This document shows positions 1 to 5,123 of a stretch of DNA of 10,933 nucleotides, in pieces; the stretch's first letter is position 1, and each line of letters opens with the position of its first letter. The position numbers were made by a program, and so were the translations under genes. The stretch covers positions 1 through 10,933 of the forward strand of contig CAKSQL010000048.1 of the NCBI GenBank assembly GCA_934486735.1, given 5' to 3'. Below the pieces are notes generated by a model that made no database searches, was not told the DNA's origin, and saw only the letters and a program-made list of their open reading frames with translations. The DNA comes from an uncultured Clostridia bacterium. GTDB lineage: Bacteria > Bacillota > Clostridia > UBA1381.

Positions 1-37
1 AAAAAGCCCGGAAAATGGCGTATTTCCGGGCTTTTTT
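1..37 (-). terminator. Intrinsic terminator after rpsI
   Basis: A 14-bp perfect stem (1-14 with 23-36), with a core GCCCGGAAA/TTTCCGGGC and an 8-nt loop, is flanked by A-runs on the left and T-runs on the right. On the minus strand the stem ends in a U-tract of at least five, cut by the window edge. It lies 20 nt beyond the rpsI stop codon. The symmetric A/T flanks mean it could also stop transcription arriving from the left on the plus strand. Confidence 0.93.
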
Positions 38-56
38 AGCATTTTGAAGTTGTCGA

Positions 57-452
57 TTATCGCTTGCTGAACTGCGGTGCGCGACGAGCGGCTTTGAGGC
101 CGTACTTCTTTCTTTCCTTCATTCTTGAGTCTCTTGTGAGGAAACCTGCAGCCTTCAAAGTAGGTCTGTAAGCGTCCGAATCAACTTCCAGGAGCGCTCT
201 TGCAATACCGTGACGGATTGCACCTGCCTGACCTGTGAAGCCGCCGCCCTCAACTTTTGCGATTACGTCGAAGTTGCCGATTGTCGAAGTTGCTGTAAGC
301 GGCTGACGAACGATTACCTTTAATGTATCGAGACCGAAATATTCGTCGATATCTCTGCCGTTAATTGTTACCTTTCCATTTCCCGGAACCAAACGAACAC
401 GAGCAACGGAAGATTTTCTTCTACCTGTACCATAGTATTGTTCTTTTGCCAT
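57..452 (-). CDS. rpsI: 30S ribosomal protein S9
   Basis: This encodes ribosomal protein S9 (uS9), a small-subunit head protein whose C-terminal tail reaches the P-site tRNA. The 131 residues match the normal family length. The N-terminal YYGTGRRKSSVARVRL is the S9 signature region, followed by GKVTINGRD, then GGGFTGQAGAIRHGIARAL, and the basic tail ends in RAPQFSKR, with the conserved terminal Lys-Arg. The start is fixed by an AAGGAGG ribosome binding site about 9 nt upstream. That site sits directly on the rplM stop codon, 14 nt before this gene, so translation of the two genes is probably coupled. It is the second gene of the standard rplM-rpsI operon and is closed by the terminator at 1-37. 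Nothing is atypical. Confidence 0.98.
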   Translation of the reverse strand: MAKEQYYGTGRRKSSVARVRLVPGNGKVTINGRDIDEYFGLDTLKVIVRQPLTATSTIGNFDVIAKVEGGGFTGQAGAIRHGIARALLEVDSDAYRPTLKAAGFLTRDSRMKERKKYGLKAARRAPQFSKR

Positions 453-466
453 GATTTTTATCCTCC

Positions 467-904
467 TTATTTAATCTCCTGTGTCCAATTTTCGGGCTTC
501 TGCGCCTCATGGTTATGCTGTGAGTCCTTGTAAACGCGAAGTCTTGTAAGAGCATTTCTGCCGATTGTTGTGTTGGGGAGCATGCCCTTTACAGCGAGCA
601 TAACAGCTTTCTCGGGATTCTCAGCCATGAGTTTGTTGTAATGAATCTCCTTGATTCCGCCTACCCAGCCTGTGTGATAGTAACGAACCTTTTGATTGAG
701 TTTGTTGCCTGTCAAAACGGTTTCTGCCGCATTTATAATGATTACGTGGTCTCCGCAGTCAACATTCGGTGTGAATGTGGGGAGATGCTTTCCTCTCAAA
801 ATGCTTGCTGCCTGTGCCGCAACTCTGCCGAGCGGTTTGTTAGCGGCGTCAATGATATACCATTTTCTTTTAATTTCGTTTGGCTTTGCCATATAGCTAC
901 TCAT
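467..904 (-). CDS. rplM: 50S ribosomal protein L13
   Basis: This encodes ribosomal protein L13 (uL13), an early-assembling 23S rRNA-binding protein. From the chosen start the product has 145 residues, the usual size. Recognisable family segments are KRKWYIIDAANKPLGRVA near the N-terminus, LRGKHLPTFTPNVDCGDHVI, the YYHTGWVGGIKE block, and MLPNTTIGRNALTRLRVY near the C-terminus. The open frame runs 20 codons further upstream, but the ATG at 904 has an AGGAGG ribosome binding site (914-919) 9 nt away and matches family length. The upstream extension would begin inside the leader and has no family counterpart. It is the first gene of the rplM-rpsI operon, transcribed from the consensus promoter at 985-1013 through a leader of about 74 nt. 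Confidence 0.98.
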   Translation of the reverse strand: MSSYMAKPNEIKRKWYIIDAANKPLGRVAAQAASILRGKHLPTFTPNVDCGDHVIIINAAETVLTGNKLNQKVRYYHTGWVGGIKEIHYNKLMAENPEKAVMLAVKGMLPNTTIGRNALTRLRVYKDSQHNHEAQKPENWTQEIK

Positions 905-945
905 TGAAAATTTCCTCCTTATTTCTGAAACGATAGTATATAATC

Positions 946-974
946 GGCATGAAAACATATCCAATCTTCAAGCC
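946..974 (-). promoter_or_regulatory. Hairpin in rplM 5' leader (candidate L13 leader)
   Basis: In the transcript from the 985-1013 promoter, the bases from 974 down to 946 can form GGC-U-UGAAGA / UUUUCA-U-GCC: 9 pairs, including one G-U, around one U-U mismatch, with a 9-nt loop. It begins only a few nucleotides from the predicted transcript start. Autoregulatory L13 leader RNAs are known upstream of rplM in Firmicutes (Rfam L13_leader). The position and size fit, but I cannot confirm the consensus by eye, so the family assignment is tentative. Confidence 0.4.
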
Positions 975-984
975 TGCACTTGAT

Positions 985-1013
985 ATTGTACTACTTTTTG
1001 TCTTCTTTGTCAA
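985..1013 (-). promoter_or_regulatory. Sigma-A promoter of rplM-rpsI
   Basis: On the minus strand the -35 box TTGACA (1008-1013) and the -10 box TACAAT (985-990) are separated by exactly 17 bp, which places the transcript start near 978. The DNA just upstream is very AT-rich with A and T runs (roughly 1014-1050). This resembles an UP element, as expected for a highly expressed ribosomal operon. Confidence 0.88.
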
Positions 1014-1049
1014 TACCTTTTTTGTAAAAAATTTAAATATCAAAATAAA

Positions 1050-1084
1050 TCTTTTATTTTCTTCGTTTTTCTTTTATTTTCTTC
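1050..1084. repeat. 15-bp direct repeat upstream of rplM promoter
   Basis: The 15-mer TCTTTTATTTTCTTC occurs at 1050-1064 and again, identical, at 1070-1084, with a 20-bp period. The tract separates the phosphatase stop codon from the rplM promoter and is almost purely pyrimidine on the plus strand. It may be simple AT-rich drift or a bent UP-type region. No terminator hairpin is visible here for the phosphatase gene. Confidence 0.6.
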
Positions 1085-1098
1085 TGTTTTCTCGATTT

Positions 1099-1752
1099 CT
1101 ATTTTAAATTTTTTATTGCGTCATATATATCGGACGGTATTTCCGCAATGCTTTCTGCATCCTCAAGCTCGCTTTTTTCTCTGAATCCCCATGTAACGCC
1201 GATGGTGTGCATTCCCGCGTTTTTGCCTGTTGTCACGTCGATAATTGTGTCTCCGACAAAGACGCACTCTCCGGGAGCCGCGCCAAGCTCGGAGGCAATT
1301 TCAAGTGCCGCATCGGGAGTGGGCTTTGTGGGGATACCGTCGCGCTGACCATGGTAAATATCGAATTTCCCTTTAAAAACCGAGTCTATAATCTGAGTTG
1401 CCACATTGTCCGGCTTGTTTGACAAAACAGCTGTCTTAATCCCGTCTCGGCGCAGTTTTTCCAGTAATTCGGGTATTCCGTCATATATTTCACTTTTAAA
1501 AAGATAGTTTTTTTCGTATTCTTCGTCGTATTTTGCACCTGCCGCATTGTAGTTTTCGGGAGTGTCGGCATTGCGGAATGCGAGCATCCTGTGAATCAGA
1601 AGATTCCTGCCGTCGCCCACAAAATAGCGGAATTTATCTGTTTCTACAGGTTCGAGACCCACCGATTCCAGGGCTGCGTTGCCAAAATAAGCAATACCGG
1701 GCAAAGTGTTCATAAGGGTTCCGTCAAAATCGAAAATAACAGCTTTAATCAT
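1099..1752 (-). CDS. HAD-family phosphatase, phosphoglycolate phosphatase type
   Basis: This is a haloacid dehalogenase superfamily hydrolase of 217 residues, the usual size for Gph/PGP-type phosphatases that remove phosphate from small sugars such as 2-phosphoglycolate. The four HAD motifs are all present: the nucleophile and acid in FDFDGT (D8, D10), motif II in VLSNKP (S111), motif III in PTKPTPD (K143), and the magnesium-binding VGDTIID (D168, D172). The helical insert between motifs I and II (about residues 15-85) is the C1 cap typical of this group. I chose the ATG at 1752 rather than the one at 1761 because the AAAGGA ribosome binding site is 8 nt from the former but abuts the latter. 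It has its own consensus promoter at 1851-1879. Substrate is not decidable from sequence; pyrophosphatase PpaX is an alternative. Confidence 0.9.
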   Translation of the reverse strand: MIKAVIFDFDGTLMNTLPGIAYFGNAALESVGLEPVETDKFRYFVGDGRNLLIHRMLAFRNADTPENYNAAGAKYDEEYEKNYLFKSEIYDGIPELLEKLRRDGIKTAVLSNKPDNVATQIIDSVFKGKFDIYHGQRDGIPTKPTPDAALEIASELGAAPGECVFVGDTIIDVTTGKNAGMHTIGVTWGFREKSELEDAESIAEIPSDIYDAIKNLK

Positions 1753-1792
1753 TGTAACCATCCTTTTATTAATAAATTGCCTGTTAATAAAT

Positions 1793-1830
1793 AAGTTCCG
1801 CGCCGAAATTAAATATCAGACACGGAACTT
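1793..1830 (-). promoter_or_regulatory. Inverted repeat in leader of the HAD phosphatase gene
   Basis: AAGTTCCG at 1793-1800 and CGGAACTT at 1823-1830 form a perfect 8-bp inverted repeat with a 22-nt loop. It lies inside the roughly 90-nt leader transcribed from the promoter at 1851-1879. No U-run follows on the minus strand, so it is not a terminator. A protein-binding site or a leader hairpin are the options. Confidence 0.5.
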
Positions 1831-1850
1831 TGTCACACAAACCATTAATT

Positions 1851-1879
1851 AGTATATCATAAGTATAATGGAATGTCAA
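1851..1879 (-). promoter_or_regulatory. Sigma-A promoter of the HAD phosphatase gene
   Basis: On the minus strand TTGACA (1874-1879) is followed after exactly 17 bp by TATACT (1851-1856), giving a transcript start near 1844. A 15-bp AT-rich palindrome (TTTTCAA-T-TTGAAAA, 1886-1900) lies just upstream, between this promoter and the deacetylase stop codon. It could be an operator or a weak deacetylase terminator. Confidence 0.82.
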
Positions 1880-1904
1880 TATGTTTTTTCAATTTGAAAA
1901 TGTT

Positions 1905-2645
1905 TTATTTAAACTGAAAGCTCAGGCTGCGGTTAAAACGACCGAGAGGCGCAACAAATCCGCAGGGCAGAGTTTCTTTTTCTTCACGCGAGCAAAATGT
2001 GATAAGTCCATTGTATTTTTGCTTTAAAAGAATATCTGTCGCCTGAGAATAAATCCCGTATGGATATGAAAGATATTTAACAGGCTTGCCGCAGACAGCT
2101 TCAAGCTTTGACATAGATGTTGATATATCATTTATAACACTGTCAGTCATATATCTTGACATATATAAGTGATTGGCTTCTTCCGGAGAAAGATTGTGAA
2201 TCTTATCGGTGTGCGAGCCGATTGTTATATATGGATTTTTGCCAAGCTCCGCAAGTTGCTCGGCGGACAAATAACCGTCTGCGTTAATATAGTCGCTCAC
2301 CATAAAGAAAAGTGCCGGGACCTTGTATTTTTCCAAAATCGGGAGCGCCTTTGTATAATTGCTTTCGTAACCGTCGTCAAATGTGATAAGCGCGTATTTT
2401 CCTGCCTTAACCGGCTGAGTAAGATCGGACGGCGCCATAAAAGTATATCCTTTTGCCAAAAGTGTTTTGATGTCATTTTCAAATGTTTGCGATGAAATGC
2501 AATAGTCGGACCACTCGTCGCTGTTGTCGGAAATGAGATGATACATAAGAACGGTCACATCTGCTTTTGTTGTATATGGCAGAGCGTAAGCGGTGCTGCC
2601 GAGCATGCATATCATGACATACAAAAATAAAAATTTTTTTTTCAT
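1905..2645 (-). CDS. Secreted polysaccharide deacetylase (CE4/NodB domain)
   Basis: This is a carbohydrate esterase family 4 (NodB-homology) deacetylase of 246 residues, expected to remove N- or O-acetyl groups from a cell-wall or other polysaccharide outside the membrane. Residues 1-21 (KKK, then a hydrophobic stretch ending near AYA-L) look like a signal peptide or membrane anchor. The NodB motifs are in order: VLMYHLISD (32-40), catalytic TFDDGY (88-93; D90 base, D91 metal), IGSHTDKIH (142-150; metal ligands H145 and H150), YPYG (194-197) and the late APLGRFNRS. The histidines are spaced H-T-x3-H rather than the commoner H-[ST]-x2-H. An ATGGAGAT ribosome binding site lies about 10 nt before the ATG. 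I could not find a convincing promoter in 2646-2815. The natural substrate cannot be read from the sequence. Confidence 0.9.
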   Translation of the reverse strand: MKKKFLFLYVMICMLGSTAYALPYTTKADVTVLMYHLISDNSDEWSDYCISSQTFENDIKTLLAKGYTFMAPSDLTQPVKAGKYALITFDDGYESNYTKALPILEKYKVPALFFMVSDYINADGYLSAEQLAELGKNPYITIGSHTDKIHNLSPEEANHLYMSRYMTDSVINDISTSMSKLEAVCGKPVKYLSYPYGIYSQATDILLKQKYNGLITFCSREEKETLPCGFVAPLGRFNRSLSFQFK

Positions 2646-2816
2646 AGCTGATTATCTCCATAGTTTTTTATTTTCAAATACTTTTTATATTTCCGGGTTT
2701 TATGAAATACTGCCGAAAGAAAGCGATTTGAATCTGTCTGAAAAAGAATAATTTCAGCACATTTCGAATTGCTGCCTTTGGGAGTATCTGCCCTTTCTTC
2801 TGACTTTTCCGGATAG

Positions 2817-2855
2817 AAAAAACCCCGGTTTAAACCGCAGGTGGTCTAAACCGGG
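2817..2855 (-). terminator. Intrinsic terminator of the secreted-protein gene
   Basis: A 13-bp stem with one G-U pair (2824-2836 with 2843-2855; core CCCGGTTTA/TAAACCGGG) and a 6-nt loop is followed on the minus strand by U6 (complement of 2817-2822). It lies 16 nt beyond the stop codon of the 468-residue secreted protein. It separates that gene from the deacetylase, so the two are probably not cotranscribed efficiently. Confidence 0.94.
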
Positions 2856-2871
2856 AAAGTTTTTCTAAATC

Positions 2872-4278
2872 TTATTTAAGTGCAGCGTCAGCTGTCTTTG
2901 CAATCTGACTGTCAACATTCAATGTAATGCTGTAGTTGTAGCCATCATAGAAGATGTCGTCACTGTCGTAATCTGCAACGCCGAATACGCTCTTAATCTT
3001 ATAGTCAAGTTCGCCTATTGTCGGAGCATATACAACTGTTCCGAATTTTCCGCCTCTCTGACCGAATGACTGATACTCGCCTGTGGGAACACCATCAAGG
3101 ATCTTTTCGAAGTATACTTCGTGCGGATAAGCTTCTTCAACGAATGCATATTTCCACTCAACGTTCGGGCTTGCATTTCCGCCTGTGTATCTGAAGAGGT
3201 ACGGCAGATAGAGCTTGTTGCCGTCAGCGTCAACACCGATGTAACTTCCGTCGCAGATAACGCCGTCAATGATCAGGTACTGATACTGCTGATACGGGAA
3301 TTCTTTCTCGTTCATTTCATTTGTCCATGAAATCTGTGCGGGATGGTCAGCTGTGCAATCCTTAATGAAATTAGCATTGAACATGCTTTCATCCTCTGTC
3401 TTTGTGAAATATGTAGCTGTGTCAATCTTCTGCTTGCCGCCGTTTACATAGTCTCTGCCTACCAGATATTCACTCTTGTATACATGAATCTTATTAGAGA
3501 TATCTTCGTTCGACATCTTGAATGTGCCGTCACCGTTCTTGTCGCTCAAAGCTGAAACAGTAAGTTCATTCAAAGGCAGTGAATCTGAAACGTCAATTCC
3601 GAGACGTTTGAGCAATGATGAAGAATCAACAATGTAGTTACCGTTGATGTCCTTAGCACCGTCGTACCAATAGAAACCGTTGTACAGAGCCTGTGCAAGA
3701 CCCGGACGATATTCGCTTGATGCGATTGTGTCTTTGTTAATGATTCTGTAAGGACCGAATCCGAAATACTCGTAAGTTTGTGTTACAGGCTCATTCTTAC
3801 CGAGATATTTGAACAGGTCGTTTTGTGTCAAGCCTCTGTGCTCAAGAGTGTTCGGACGCCAGCCGATACCCGGGATATTGCTCTTAAGACGCTCGTAAAT
3901 GCGGTACGGATACTGAACTTCCCACATTTCCGGCTCAAACTTTGTTTCCCAGTCAGCCAAAGCGCCGCTGTCCTTTGTTACGCTTGTCTTTGTTCCGTCC
4001 AGGTAAAGACGAACAACTTCGTTATGAGGATAATCTCTCTCATAGAAGTCATGACGCCATTCAACTGTCTTTGCAACACCGTCAAGCTTTTCGTTTCCTG
4101 TGGGGATTCCGTGAGAATCTACTTCGTACCAGATTTTATCATAAATACCGGTAGCGATGTTGTAGTTGTTTGTTGAGAAACCCGAGAATACCCAGCTGTT
4201 TGCAGCAAGACTTGTAGTGCCCGGTAAAACAGCAGCGGCACAAAGAAGACCTGCCATAAGTTTTTTTGTAGTTTTCAT
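2872..4278 (-). CDS. Secreted repeat protein of unrecognised family
   Basis: I do not recognise this 468-residue protein. Residues 1-25 form a clear Sec signal peptide (basic TTKK start, LMAGLLCAAAVLPG core, cleavage near SLA-A). No LPxTG motif, lipobox or transmembrane tail is visible, so it is probably released or held non-covalently. The mature part is rich in Tyr, Trp and Asp. A motif of the form W...[YF]P[HY]...[LI]xDG recurs: W74/YPH 83-85/LDG 93-95; W119/YPY 123-125 (no DG); W318/FPY 327-329/IDG 337-339; W375/YPH 384-386/LDG 394-396. IPTG (58-61) and VPTG (398-401) also match. Two Ca-loop-like stretches, DINGN (210-214, then SSSLLKRLGI) and DKNGDGTFKMSNEDI (246-260), lie 36 residues apart like a degenerate dockerin pair. 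A GAGGAGG ribosome binding site is 7 nt from the ATG. Secretion is well supported; function is unknown. Confidence 0.88.
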   Translation of the reverse strand: MKTTKKLMAGLLCAAAVLPGTTSLAANSWVFSGFSTNNYNIATGIYDKIWYEVDSHGIPTGNEKLDGVAKTVEWRHDFYERDYPHNEVVRLYLDGTKTSVTKDSGALADWETKFEPEMWEVQYPYRIYERLKSNIPGIGWRPNTLEHRGLTQNDLFKYLGKNEPVTQTYEYFGFGPYRIINKDTIASSEYRPGLAQALYNGFYWYDGAKDINGNYIVDSSSLLKRLGIDVSDSLPLNELTVSALSDKNGDGTFKMSNEDISNKIHVYKSEYLVGRDYVNGGKQKIDTATYFTKTEDESMFNANFIKDCTADHPAQISWTNEMNEKEFPYQQYQYLIIDGVICDGSYIGVDADGNKLYLPYLFRYTGGNASPNVEWKYAFVEEAYPHEVYFEKILDGVPTGEYQSFGQRGGKFGTVVYAPTIGELDYKIKSVFGVADYDSDDIFYDGYNYSITLNVDSQIAKTADAALK

Positions 4279-4378
4279 TACATTTCCTCCTCAATAATCT
4301 TTTCCTGCCGCCCCTGCTAAAAAACTCCCCGGAGAGACACACGAAAACAGACAGATTACAATTACTTTTAAAATACCT

Positions 4379-4491
4379 TTTTGTTGCATAATTTAATAAA
4401 CTGTGTTATACTAAATTTAAGACTTAAGCCACAGCTTATTACTGTACCGACCCTGCAATCGGAACAGTAATTTTGTTATGCAATTTAATAA
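4379..4491. repeat. Paired 21-bp repeats with an inverted centre
   Basis: Two 21-bp copies at 4379-4399 and 4471-4491 are 92 bp apart. Both read TTTTGTT, then four central bases, then AATTTAATAA. The centre is GCAT in the first copy and ATGC in the second, which are reverse complements. The pair is therefore direct over its ends and inverted over TTGCATAA/TTATGCAA. The strong hairpin at 4438-4471 adjoins the second copy. Confidence 0.85.
4438..4471 (-). promoter_or_regulatory. Strong leader hairpin
   Basis: ATTACTGT (4438-4445) pairs with ACAGTAAT (4464-4471), and after one mismatch CCGA (4447-4450) pairs with TCGG (4459-4462), leaving an 8-nt loop. That is 12 perfect base pairs around one mismatch, in otherwise AT-rich DNA. 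No U-run follows on the minus strand, so it is not a simple terminator. It lies within the transcribed leader of the secreted-protein gene. Confidence 0.7.
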
Positions 4492-4557
4492 TGGTCGTTT
4501 AAAAGCGGCTATTCACCTGCCTGTATTCTTTTAGGAAAATTATATTCTACAATATCT

Positions 4558-4586
4558 ATTATAATAGCAAATATGCGAATTGTCAA
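4558..4586 (-). promoter_or_regulatory. Perfect consensus sigma-A promoter of the secreted-protein gene
   Basis: On the minus strand TTGACA (4581-4586) and TATAAT (4558-4563) are 17 bp apart, matching the sigma-A consensus at all 12 positions. The predicted transcript start is near 4551. The octamer ATTATAAT (4558-4565) is its own reverse complement, so it also offers TATAAT at 4560-4565 on the plus strand as a possible -10 for the divergent regulator gene, although I see no good -35 for that strand. Confidence 0.88.
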
Positions 4587-4627
4587 ACAATTTTTGTTTC
4601 ATTTGCTAAAAATGGCAGGTTTAACCT
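4565..4627. promoter_or_regulatory. Operator-like palindromes in the divergent control region
   Basis: Three inverted repeats cluster between the two divergent genes. TAGCAAAT (4565-4572) matches ATTTGCTA (4601-4608) across 28 bp and brackets the -35 box of the secreted-protein promoter. AAACAA-TTT-TTGTTT (4585-4599) overlaps the outer edge of that -35 box. AGGTT-T-AACCT (4617-4627) lies just before the regulator's ribosome binding site. They are plausible binding sites for the adjacent XRE protein, which is an inference from position and symmetry only. Confidence 0.45.
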
Positions 4628-4644
4628 AAAATGGAGGTGAAATC

Positions 4645-4962
4645 GTGCGTATTTTTGGTAGAATTAAACAACTAACGAAAGAAAAAAATTCTTCTATCTC
4701 TCAGATTGAGCGGCAGCTTAAGCTTGGAAACGGAACGATAAGACGCTGGGACACGAATGCGCCGTCGGCGGATAAGGTTTTAGCGGTGGCAGATTTGCTA
4801 AATGTTTCGGTTGAGTATCTCATGACGGGAGAAGACAAAAAGAAAGCAACGCATTTCAACAATAATGAAAAAGAGTATATATTGGATAAGGCAAGGAACT
4901 TGTCTGATGAGGATTTCCGGACTTTGACGGAGATAATAAACGCATTTTCAAAAGAAAGATGA
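4645..4962 (+). CDS. XRE-family (Cro/CI-type) transcriptional regulator
   Basis: This is a 105-residue DNA-binding protein of the XRE/HTH_3 family. The N-terminal two thirds form the five-helix domain: IKQLTKEKNSSISQIER (about 7-23), LKLGNGTIRRWDT holding the recognition helix (about 29-36), and APSADKVLAVADLLNVSVEYLMTG (39-62), the usual end of the fold. Residues 63-105 are a short charged helical tail, possibly for dimerisation; there is no peptidase or sensor domain. The start is GTG, set by GGAGG (4633-4637) 7 nt upstream. It is the only plus-strand gene and is divergent from the secreted-protein gene, sharing a control region with palindromes, so it most likely regulates that gene, itself, or both. 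It could alternatively be a remnant of a mobile element, but no other phage gene is nearby. Confidence 0.93.
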   Translation: MRIFGRIKQLTKEKNSSISQIERQLKLGNGTIRRWDTNAPSADKVLAVADLLNVSVEYLMTGEDKKKATHFNNNEKEYILDKARNLSDEDFRTLTEIINAFSKER

Positions 4963-4973
4963 CAAATTTAAAT

Positions 4974-4996
4974 ACTTTCCATGCAGGATGGAAAGT
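4974..4996 (+). terminator. Hairpin after the XRE regulator gene
   Basis: CTTTCCAT (4975-4982) pairs perfectly with ATGGAAAG (4988-4995) around a 5-nt loop, and A4974-T4996 extends the stem to 9 bp. Only TTT follows, so it is a weak intrinsic terminator at best, 12 nt after the regulator's stop codon. The stronger terminator at 5121-5179 can serve as a backstop. Confidence 0.5.
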
Positions 4997-5086
4997 TTAG
5001 TATATGCGGAAAAATTTATAAAAAGAATGGGTGTTAAGGGGCATATGGCAGCTGAGGCTTTGGTCGCGCAGGATGTCATTATATAA
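4988..5086 (+). CDS. Possible 32-codon small ORF
   Basis: An ATG at 4988 opens a 32-codon frame ending in TAA at 5084-5086. The product starts MESLVYAEKFIKRMGVKG and continues HMAAEALVAQDVII. Composition looks protein-like, with an alternating charged/hydrophobic pattern that could form an amphipathic helix, and codon choice resembles the neighbouring genes. Against it, there is no properly spaced ribosome binding site (AGG abuts the ATG), the start lies in the hairpin after the regulator gene, and most of the frame lies inside the inverted-repeat element at 4996-5123. It may be a remnant of a longer gene or chance. Confidence 0.25.
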   Translation: MESLVYAEKFIKRMGVKGHMAAEALVAQDVII

Positions 5087-5123
5087 TAGATAGTCATGCA
5101 ATAATTTTTACGCATATACTAAA
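4996..5123. mobile_element. Possible MITE-like element with 21-bp inverted repeats
   Basis: The left arm starts at 4996 (TTTAGTATATGCGG, then A5TT) and its near-exact reverse complement ends at 5123 (AAT5, then ACGCATATACTAAA). The arms are 21 bp with a single mismatch, and the whole stretch is 128 bp. It sits between the convergent regulator and galK genes, directly between two hairpins. No transposase is present and no clear target-site duplication is visible, although TA dinucleotides are found in the ends. It could instead be a long RNA hairpin or a recombination site. Confidence 0.4.

Larger units (their letters stand above)
4279..4551 (-). promoter_or_regulatory. Long structured 5' leader of the secreted-protein gene
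   Basis: The consensus promoter at 4558-4586 predicts a leader of about 270 nt before the ATG at 4278. In the transcript, UUGCAUAA (4476-4483) can pair with UUAUGCAA (4384-4391), enclosing a strong hairpin at 4438-4471 and a second arm CUGUG...CACAG at about 4401-4435. Together these could make a three-way junction of about 100 nt. Further on, CUCU-CCGG-GGAG (4325-4336) followed by U6 (4319-4324) resembles a short attenuator. I recognise no known riboswitch or T-box. This entry accounts for most of the 366-bp gap between the secreted-protein gene and the regulator gene. Confidence 0.5.

Noticed and set aside
2738..2757. CTGAAA/TTTCAG hairpin between the deacetylase and secreted-protein genes
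   Set aside because: It has only a 6-bp AT-rich stem with an 8-nt loop and no U-run on either strand; it is too weak to call a terminator or operator.
2646..2815. Riboswitch or promoter upstream of the deacetylase gene
   Set aside because: I found no match to a riboswitch core and no -35/-10 pair better than 4 and 3 matching bases at proper spacing.
4435..4470. T-box-like string AGGGTCGGTACAG in the secreted-protein leader
   Set aside because: It departs from the T-box consensus AGGGTGGNACCGCG at several positions, no antiterminator/terminator pair follows, and the downstream gene is not an aminoacyl-tRNA synthetase or amino-acid gene.
4988..5123. Integron attC-like site formed by the inverted repeats
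   Set aside because: The core triplet boxes (GTTRRRY and its partner) are not present at the arm ends, and no integrase or gene cassette is nearby.
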